From positions 1 to 10,490 of the forward strand of contig JAJFMR010000071.1 in the NCBI GenBank assembly GCA_020696915.1: a stretch of 10,490 nt of DNA, in the 5' to 3' direction. The stretch is from Rhizobiaceae bacterium. Lineage in GTDB: Bacteria > Pseudomonadota > Alphaproteobacteria > Rhizobiales > Rhizobiaceae. Below are positions 5,457 to 10,490 of the stretch, in pieces (positions within the stretch are counted from its first letter, which is position 1; the number at the start of each line of letters is the position of its first letter). The translations under genes were made by a program, and so were the position numbers. A model generated the notes under the pieces. That model was not told the origin of the DNA and did no database searches. It saw only the letters and a list, made by a program, of their open reading frames with translations.

Positions 5457-7007
5457 ATGGCTGGTGAGCGTCTGCCCGAACGGCTGTCGCCGCTGGCGTC
5501 GAAATTTGCGTTGCGCCCCTTCTACGGGGACCTGCACAATCATTGCGGCATTTCCTACGGTCACGGCAGCCTTGCACGGGCGCTGAAGCGGGCGAAACGG
5601 CAACTCGATTTCGTGTCCGTTACCGGTCATGCCTACTGGCCGGACATGCCGGTCGACGATCCGAGTGTTGCCCACATCGTCGATTACCACGTCGAGGGAT
5701 TCGCCAGGCTGGAAGCGGGCTGGCCGAGCCACTTCGACGAACTGCGCGCCGCCGACGAGCCCGGCGCCTTCACGGTGTTTCCGGGCTACGAGATCCATTC
5801 CTGCGCGCATGGCGACTATACGATACTCTATGGCAACCTGGAATCTCGCCCGATCATCAAGGCCGACTCTCCGCAGGAACTCAAGGAGCGGCTGCAGATC
5901 GAGGCCGCGGACGGCGCCATGGCCTTCCCGCATCACATCGGATATCGGCTCGGTTCGCGCGGCATAAACTGGTCCAGTTTCGACGAGGGGCTGTCGCCGG
6001 TCCTGGAGATCATCTCCATGCACGGATGCTCCGAGACTTCGGTCATGGACCGGCCGTTTCTGCATTCCATGGGACCAAGCGACGGTTTCGGCACGGTCCG
6101 GCATGGCCTCGGGCTCGGCCACCGCTTCGGTTTCCTCGGCAACACCGACCACCACTCGGGCTATCCCGGCTCCTACGGCCATGGCCGGTCCGTGGTCTAC
6201 GCCCCTGCCAACGAGCGCGGACTTCTGTGGCGGGCGATCGGCCAGAGGGCGACGGGAGCGCTCACCGGCGACAACAGCCATCTTTTCTTCACGCTGGGCG
6301 GCGCGCCGCTCGGCGGCGAAGTGCCGCCGGGAACGGAGCCCGTCCTCGACATCGAGGCGGTTGCAGGAGGGCCGATCGACTATATCGACGTCATCGCCTC
6401 CACAGGCTTCGCGGCTCGAATCACGCCCGATCTCTCGCCTTCGCCGGTCGACCTGTCCCGCGGCCAGCTCGAGACGATCGTCCTGCTCGAACTGGGCTGG
6501 GGTTCGCGTGGAAAGATCAATGAATGGCGCGGCTCGCTGGAGCTTGCCGGCGGAGACATCCTGTCGGTCGAACCGCGGCTGCGCGGCCCGGAAGTCGTCG
6601 CCCCGCTCGAGGGCGATGATGACGGCGCGGACGAGAGTTTCGTTGCGCTCGAGGGCAACAGGATAAGCTTTGCCATCAGCGCGTCGGCGAACCCGAACAA
6701 CATGACCTCTGCGACGCAGGCCATGGCCGCCCGGGTGCGGATCGGCCCGGATGCCGTGCTTGTCCTCGAAACCGACGGTCAAAGGTTTGAGGTCGCCGCG
6801 TCACGCCTTCTCAGTGGCGCCCTGTCTGGATACCTCGGACCCATAGACAGCCCGGCCTTCCGCTTTCATCCCTTGCCGAAGCCGCACCAGTGGCAGTGGA
6901 AGGGCCGGGTCCATCTCGACCCGCTGGCAGCAGGAGATTGGGTCTATGTGCGCATGCGCGGCGCCAACGGACAGTGGAGCTGGGCAAGCCCGGTGTTCTG
7001 CCGATGA
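5457..7007 (+). CDS. PHP-fold metal-dependent hydrolase (DUF3604/CehA-like)
   Basis: A 516-residue, probably cytoplasmic enzyme with no signal peptide. The N-terminal 280 residues carry the metal ligands of a polymerase-and-histidinol-phosphatase (PHP) fold: GDLHNH (His27, His29), VTGH (His58), PGYEIHS (Glu112, His114), FPHH (His159, His160), SMHGCSE (His189) and GNTDHH (Asp231, His232). This is enough for a two- or three-metal centre cleaving phosphoesters or other esters. The C-terminal 230 residues look beta-rich and may form a substrate-binding sandwich. Relatives annotated as DUF3604 or CehA/McbA-like hydrolases act on esters, including carbaryl for CehA, so hydrolysis is secure but the bond is not. 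The start is ATG 5457 with GAGAG about nine bases upstream; an in-frame GTG at 5421 sits inside a hairpin and lacks a usable ribosome site. It leads the right-arm operon, 91 bases before the sugar-binding protein gene. Confidence 0.85.
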   Translation: MAGERLPERLSPLASKFALRPFYGDLHNHCGISYGHGSLARALKRAKRQLDFVSVTGHAYWPDMPVDDPSVAHIVDYHVEGFARLEAGWPSHFDELRAADEPGAFTVFPGYEIHSCAHGDYTILYGNLESRPIIKADSPQELKERLQIEAADGAMAFPHHIGYRLGSRGINWSSFDEGLSPVLEIISMHGCSETSVMDRPFLHSMGPSDGFGTVRHGLGLGHRFGFLGNTDHHSGYPGSYGHGRSVVYAPANERGLLWRAIGQRATGALTGDNSHLFFTLGGAPLGGEVPPGTEPVLDIEAVAGGPIDYIDVIASTGFAARITPDLSPSPVDLSRGQLETIVLLELGWGSRGKINEWRGSLELAGGDILSVEPRLRGPEVVAPLEGDDDGADESFVALEGNRISFAISASANPNNMTSATQAMAARVRIGPDAVLVLETDGQRFEVAASRLLSGALSGYLGPIDSPAFRFHPLPKPHQWQWKGRVHLDPLAAGDWVYVRMRGANGQWSWASPVFCR

Positions 7008-7047
7008 CGAAAGACGATGCGCCCGGCTGGCACTCACTTGCGCGGTG

Positions 7048-7062
7048 GCCGCAGACTGCGGC
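7048..7062 (+). promoter_or_regulatory. Small inverted repeat between the PHP hydrolase and binding-protein genes
   Basis: GCCGCAG (7048-7054) and CTGCGGC (7056-7062) are exact inverted copies around one base, giving a five-pair stem with a five-base loop as RNA. It sits midway in the 91-base gap, 36 bases before the binding-protein ATG. There is no T-tract. It may protect the highly expressed binding-protein message or serve as a processing site; this is a weak inference from position. Confidence 0.25.
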
Positions 7063-7087
7063 AGCATGACGTCGACAGATTTGAATG

Positions 7088-7092
7088 GGAGG
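7088..7092 (+). promoter_or_regulatory. Strong ribosome-binding site of the sugar-binding protein gene
   Basis: GGAGG lies six bases before ATG 7099 and is the closest match to the Shine-Dalgarno consensus among the plus-strand genes. It settles the start over the open frame that extends upstream to 6946. A strong site fits the usual excess of receptor over permease. Confidence 0.7.
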
Positions 7093-7098
7093 AAAGTC

Positions 7099-8457
7099 AT
7101 GAACTTCGACATTCGCATGCCAAGAAGAAGCATCCTCAAGGGCATCGGCGCGGCCGGCGCAGGCTCGTTCCTCGGCGGCGGGGCGATCCGGCCCCTCTAC
7201 GCGCAGAGCGTCGCACCGATCACCATCGTGATCAACCAGTCGCCCTGGTTCGAGAGCTTTCGCAGGACGGTCGAGGCGTATGAGGCGGCGACCGGCAACA
7301 AGGTCGAGCTCGACGTCAATCCGTTCGCCGGCTCGCTGGAGAAGCAGCGAAACTCCGTGCGCGCCAGCGAGGGCCAGTACGACATCCTCATCATGAATTC
7401 GGGCTGGTTCACCGAGATGTATGCCGGCGGCTTCGTCGAAGCCATTACCGACATCGACCCCGGCTTCAAGCTCGATCCGGAGGTCTACACGCTGGGCGAT
7501 ACCGTCTACTACAACGCCGAAAAGAAGACGGTCACGGCCGATGGCAAGCTGATGTCGGTTCCCATCTCGCCGCTCATCCCCATGCTGTACTACCGGGGCG
7601 ACCTCTACAGGGAGGCCGGGCTGCAGGCTCCGAAGACGTTTGCCGACCTCGAGGCGAATGCGCGAAAATTCCACAACCCGCCCGACATCTACGGCATCGT
7701 GCAGCGCGGCGCGCGCGGCCCGCACACGGTCGCCTACGACTTCTATCCGTACCTTTATGGTCACGGCGGCGGCATCTTCAAGGACCAGTCGTCGGGCGAC
7801 TACAGCGTCACGCTCAATTCGCCCGAGGGCCGCGAGGCGCTCGACTACTACATTCGCCTTGCGCGGGAAGCCGGGCATCCCAAGACCGCCGCGTCGGACC
7901 AGGCCGAGGTGATCCAGGCGATGGTCACTGGCCATGCCGCCCACATCATGATGGTCATTGCCGCCTGGTCGCAGATGGACGACCCCAACAAGTCGGCGGT
8001 CGTCGACAAGGTCGAATGGGCGCCGCCTCCCTCGCTGGAAGGGCTGCCGACGGCGCCGGGCCTCGGCCATTGGCTCGGCGGAATATCGAAGAACGTGCCC
8101 GACGACCGCAAGCGAGCCGCCGTCGAGTTCCTGCGCTGGTTCCAGACCAAGGAAGCGCAGCTCGAGACCGCCAAGGCGGGCGGCATCCCGGTCCACGCCG
8201 CCGTCTACAGGGAGCCGATCGCTGACGAGCGGAAGTACCGCTGGATGAAGCCGCTGGCCGAGGCCCTGCCGCATTCCGTCAACATCTACCAGTTCCCGGA
8301 GGCAAGCGAGGTCATCGCGATTCTCGAGCTCGGTCTCAACCGCGCCATAGCGGGCGAGATCACCAGCGTCGATTCCCTGAACGGCATGGCCGACCAGATC
8401 CACAAGGTGATGGCCGGTCATTCCTACGACACCGGAGCGCTCGAACCGCTGAAGTGA
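7099..8457 (+). CDS. Extracellular solute-binding protein family 1 (sugar ABC transporter receptor), Tat-exported
   Basis: A 452-residue periplasmic receptor of the CUT1 sugar-transporter class. The N-terminus has a twin-arginine signal, PRRSILKG (Arg9-Arg10), then a weakly hydrophobic glycine/alanine-rich core and a likely cleavage after LYA (33-35). Export as a folded protein by the Tat route is therefore expected. The mature part has family 1 hallmarks: ITIVINQSPWFESFRRTVEAYEAATGNKVELDVNPF at the start, YDILIMNSGWFTEMYAGGFVEAITD, a hinge with YYRGDLYREAGLQAPKTFADLEANARK, and AVEFLRWFQTKEAQ near the C-terminus. Aromatic residues are frequent, as expected for stacking on sugar rings. It is followed after 18 bases by the first sugar permease. 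The ligand is probably an oligosaccharide, glycoside or polyol, but the sequence alone does not say which. Confidence 0.92.
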   Translation: MNFDIRMPRRSILKGIGAAGAGSFLGGGAIRPLYAQSVAPITIVINQSPWFESFRRTVEAYEAATGNKVELDVNPFAGSLEKQRNSVRASEGQYDILIMNSGWFTEMYAGGFVEAITDIDPGFKLDPEVYTLGDTVYYNAEKKTVTADGKLMSVPISPLIPMLYYRGDLYREAGLQAPKTFADLEANARKFHNPPDIYGIVQRGARGPHTVAYDFYPYLYGHGGGIFKDQSSGDYSVTLNSPEGREALDYYIRLAREAGHPKTAASDQAEVIQAMVTGHAAHIMMVIAAWSQMDDPNKSAVVDKVEWAPPPSLEGLPTAPGLGHWLGGISKNVPDDRKRAAVEFLRWFQTKEAQLETAKAGGIPVHAAVYREPIADERKYRWMKPLAEALPHSVNIYQFPEASEVIAILELGLNRAIAGEITSVDSLNGMADQIHKVMAGHSYDTGALEPLK

Positions 8458-8475
8458 GACGCAAGGGCAGGGCCG

Positions 8476-9417
8476 GTGACATCCGTCCGCACGACAGAGG
8501 TGCGCGCCGTTCGAGGCGCGCACCGGCGCGACGTGATCGAAGGCGCTGACCAGCGGCTCTGGCAATGGCTCACCTTTGCGCCGGCGCTCGCCATGATGCT
8601 GGCGCTGAGCATCCTGCCGCTCGCCAACCTGTTCGTCACCAGCTTCCAGGACGTGGCCTGGGTCGAGGGGCAGCCGGTCCGCAGCTGGGCCGGGCTGACG
8701 CATTACCGCGCGCTCTTCGACGACGAACTGTTCGGCGCCGGCATCACGAACACGGTCCTCTTCGCGTTTGGCGCGGTCACCGGCCAGATGGTGATCGGCT
8801 TTGCGCTCGCCGTACTTTGCAGCAAGATCGGGCGCGGTCGGGTCTTCTACCGGGCGATCTTCATCCTTCCCATCCTCATTCCAGGCATCGTCATCGGCGC
8901 CATCTGGAAACTGATGCTCAACTATGATTTCGGACTGGCCAACAAGCTGCTCGGATTTGTCGGCATCATGCCGCACGACTGGCTGGGAAGTGCGGAAACG
9001 GCGCTTCTCTCCGTCATAATCGTCGACATCTGGCACTGGACGCCATTCTGCTTCCTGCTTTTCCTGGCAGGGGTGGAATCCCTGCCGCAGGACGTGTTCG
9101 AGGCGGCGAAGATCGACGGCGCCGGCGCCTGGCAGGAACTCCGCTACATCACGCTGCCGCTGATGATCCCCACCATCATCGTCACGTCTGCCTTCCGGCT
9201 GATCCTCGCGTTCAAGGTTTTCGACGAGGTTTATCTGCTGACCAGCGGCGGGCCGGGAACGGCAACAGAGGTGATCAGCTTCACGCTCTACCAGCGCTTT
9301 TTCACCGAAGACAAGGCGGGCTACGGGTCGGCGATGTCGGTCGCCGTCATATTCCTGGTCTCCATGCTGCTGGTCGTCGCCCTGTCGGCGCGACGGCGCT
9401 CGGAGGCGGCCCAATGA
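8476..9417 (+). CDS. Sugar ABC transporter permease, MalF/UgpA-type (CUT1)
   Basis: A 313-residue inner-membrane permease. A 30-residue polar cytoplasmic head precedes the first membrane span (about 32-57), and roughly five more spans follow, matching the six-span MalF/LacF/UgpA pattern without the large MalF periplasmic loop. The cytoplasmic coupling loop EAAKIDGAGAWQELRYITLPLMIP (from Glu209) is a near-perfect CUT1 EAA motif that docks onto the ATPase. The ending LILAFKVFDEVYLLTSGGPGTATEV is diagnostic for the subclass. The start is GTG 8476, with AGGG-type purines a few bases upstream; no ATG is available before the first span. It overlaps the next permease gene by four bases. Confidence 0.93.
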   Translation: MTSVRTTEVRAVRGAHRRDVIEGADQRLWQWLTFAPALAMMLALSILPLANLFVTSFQDVAWVEGQPVRSWAGLTHYRALFDDELFGAGITNTVLFAFGAVTGQMVIGFALAVLCSKIGRGRVFYRAIFILPILIPGIVIGAIWKLMLNYDFGLANKLLGFVGIMPHDWLGSAETALLSVIIVDIWHWTPFCFLLFLAGVESLPQDVFEAAKIDGAGAWQELRYITLPLMIPTIIVTSAFRLILAFKVFDEVYLLTSGGPGTATEVISFTLYQRFFTEDKAGYGSAMSVAVIFLVSMLLVVALSARRRSEAAQ

Positions 9418-10250
9418 TCGAGCGCGCGCCGCGCGGACCATCCAGCCTGCCGATCCATCTGGCGCTTCTCGTATGCGCCGCGATCGTGCTGGCCCCGGTC
9501 GTCTGGACGGTCGCCGCCGGCTTCCGCACGCAGATATCGCTTTTGATGGGAGACCTCACCTTCACGCCGATCTGGAGCAATTTTCAGGAAGTCCTGTTCT
9601 CCAAGACATCGGACTTCCTGCTCAATTACCGCAATTCCATCATCGTTGGGGCGCTCTCCACAGCACTCTGCGTGACGGTCGCCACCCTTGCCGCCTTCTC
9701 CCTCAACCGCACCCCCTGGCGGCGCTGGGTCGTTCAGGCCTTTCTCGCCTGGACGCTTGTCTTCCACATGATTCCGCCTGTCGCCCTGGCCAGTGCCTGG
9801 TTCACCATGGCGCACAGTGTCGGCCTGGAAAACACCTTCGCCGGGCTGATCCTCGCCCATGCCACGCTCAACCTGCCCATGGCGATCTGGCTGATGAGCG
9901 TGTTCGTACGGGAGGTGCCGAAGGAACTGGAAGAAGCAGCCATCGTCGACGGGGCGTCCACGCCGGTGTTGCTGCGGCACGTCATCCTGCCGCTGATCGC
10001 ACCGGGCCTGGCGGCGACGGCCATCCTCACCTTCGTCTTTTCGTGGAACGAATTCGCGGTTGCTCTGACGCTCAGCATGAAGCAGACCGCGACCGTTCCC
10101 GTCGCCATCGCAAAGTATGCCCAGGACTTCGAGATCCAGTACACTCAGATGGCCGCAAGCGCCGCTCTGGCCATGCTGCCGGCGCTGCTCGTGCTGCTCG
10201 TCGCCCAGCGCTTCATCGTCAAGGGACTCACTCAGGGCGCCGTTAAGTAA
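9414..10250 (+). CDS. Sugar ABC transporter permease, MalG/UgpE-type (CUT1)
   Basis: A 278-residue inner-membrane partner of the preceding permease. Six spans are visible, the first at about residues 14-36. The coupling loop EEAAIVDGASTPVLLRHVILPLIAPGL (from Glu173) is the MalG-type EAA motif, and FSWNEFAVALTLS is a classic signature of the subclass, as is the C-terminal FIVKGLTQGAVK, which in MalG-type proteins reaches toward the ATPase dimer. The ATG overlaps the previous stop codon as ATGA, and GGAGG lies eight bases upstream. The sulfatase gene starts 31 bases after its stop. No matching MsmX/UgpC-type ATPase is seen inside the window. Confidence 0.94.
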   Translation: MIERAPRGPSSLPIHLALLVCAAIVLAPVVWTVAAGFRTQISLLMGDLTFTPIWSNFQEVLFSKTSDFLLNYRNSIIVGALSTALCVTVATLAAFSLNRTPWRRWVVQAFLAWTLVFHMIPPVALASAWFTMAHSVGLENTFAGLILAHATLNLPMAIWLMSVFVREVPKELEEAAIVDGASTPVLLRHVILPLIAPGLAATAILTFVFSWNEFAVALTLSMKQTATVPVAIAKYAQDFEIQYTQMAASAALAMLPALLVLLVAQRFIVKGLTQGAVK

Positions 10251-10281
10251 TTGTCGTGAATTCCTGCCACCGGAGATCAGA

Positions 10282-10490
10282 TTGAAGGCCGTATTCGTCC
10301 TCTTCGACTCGCTCAACCGGCACATGCTGGGCTGCTATGGCGGCAAGCGAATTTCCACGCCGAATTTCGACCGCCTGTCGCGGCAATCGGTCACCTTCGA
10401 CAGGCACTATGTCGGGAGCCTGCCCTGCATGCCCGCCCGCCGCGACATGTTGACGGGTCGCCTGACCTTCCTGCACCGCAGCTGGGGGCC
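10282..10490 (+). CDS. Sulfatase (formylglycine-dependent alkaline-phosphatase superfamily), N-terminal part, truncated by window edge
   Basis: The first 69 codons are present. The opening MKAVFVLFDSLNRHMLGCYGG gives the metal-binding Asp9 strand and the GCYGG turn of the alkaline phosphatase/sulfatase fold; STPNFDRLSRQSVTFDRHYVGSLP follows as in sulfatases generally. Cys49 lies in CMPARRDMLTG, which fits the C-x-P-x-R...T-G sulfatase signature whose cysteine is oxidised to formylglycine, the catalytic nucleophile. No signal peptide is visible, so it is probably cytoplasmic and acts on an imported substrate. The start is TTG 10282, supported by GGAG six bases upstream and by direct entry into the first beta strand. 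It may be a sulfate-ester or phosphonate/phosphate-ester hydrolase, since these share the motif; a conclusion needs the C-terminal part. It is the fifth gene of the right-arm operon. Confidence 0.9.
   Translation, partial: MKAVFVLFDSLNRHMLGCYGGKRISTPNFDRLSRQSVTFDRHYVGSLPCMPARRDMLTGRLTFLHRSWG

Noticed and set aside
5388..6782. Minus-strand open frame of 464 codons opposite the PHP hydrolase
   Set aside because: Low-complexity charged sequence typical of an antisense frame; the plus strand holds all the PHP metal-ligand motifs.
6811..9441. Very long open frame on the minus strand (876 codons)
   Set aside because: It lies opposite the PHP hydrolase, sugar receptor and first permease genes, which have clear families. 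Its composition (Arg, Asp, Gly, His rich, no motifs) is that of an antisense frame in GC-rich DNA.
9321..10325. Minus-strand open frame of 334 codons at the right end
   Set aside because: Opposite the MalG-type permease, with no motif; its amino-acid bias fits a shadow frame.
1..10490. CRISPR array, insertion sequence, tRNA or rRNA
   Set aside because: Read through for regularly spaced repeats, transposase-like frames with terminal repeats, and cloverleaf-like runs; none was seen by eye.

Overview
The window reads as part of the chromosome or a large replicon of a GC-rich alphaproteobacterium, most likely a Hyphomicrobiales (Rhizobiales) soil bacterium. This rests on GC-rich third codon positions, frequent GTG/TTG starts, tightly coupled ABC operons and the mix of protein families; no rRNA or housekeeping marker is present, so the taxonomic call is inference. 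It is a catabolic and transport locus arranged in two arms around one regulator gene. No mobile element, CRISPR array, tRNA or rRNA was seen, and no gap between genes exceeds 300 bases.

Left arm (minus strand, read from about 3940 down to 1): an ABC transporter of the nitrate/sulfonate/taurine (NitT/TauT/Ssu) type in the order ATPase (3880-3125), permease A (3128-2337), permease B (2340-1561) and periplasmic binding protein (1524-472). These are followed by the first 137 codons of a Gfo/Idh/MocA-type NAD(P)-dependent oxidoreductase, which runs off the left edge. The ATPase and both permeases overlap by four bases (TTGA, GTGA), implying translational coupling.

Centre: a divergently transcribed regulator (4099-5307, plus) with a GntR winged helix at the N-terminus and a LacI-type ligand-binding domain at the C-terminus. 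The divergent gap 3941-4098 is AT-rich and holds direct and inverted repeats. One 9-base element from it, ATACAATAT, recurs inverted in the gap 5308-5456 inside a symmetric 15-base palindrome. This suggests that one regulator controls both arms.

Right arm (plus strand): a PHP-fold metallohydrolase (5457-7007), a Tat-exported sugar-type binding protein (7099-8457), two CUT1-type sugar permeases (8476-9417 and 9414-10250) and the beginning of a formylglycine-type sulfatase (10282 onward, cut by the right edge). No ATPase for this second transporter lies inside the window.

Taken together, the regulator probably senses a small sugar-like or organosulfur ligand and controls two importers of different classes, a PHP hydrolase, a sulfatase and a dehydrogenase. 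A pathway for uptake and breakdown of a sulfated, sulfonated or otherwise esterified sugar or polyol would fit, but the substrate cannot be read from the sequence.
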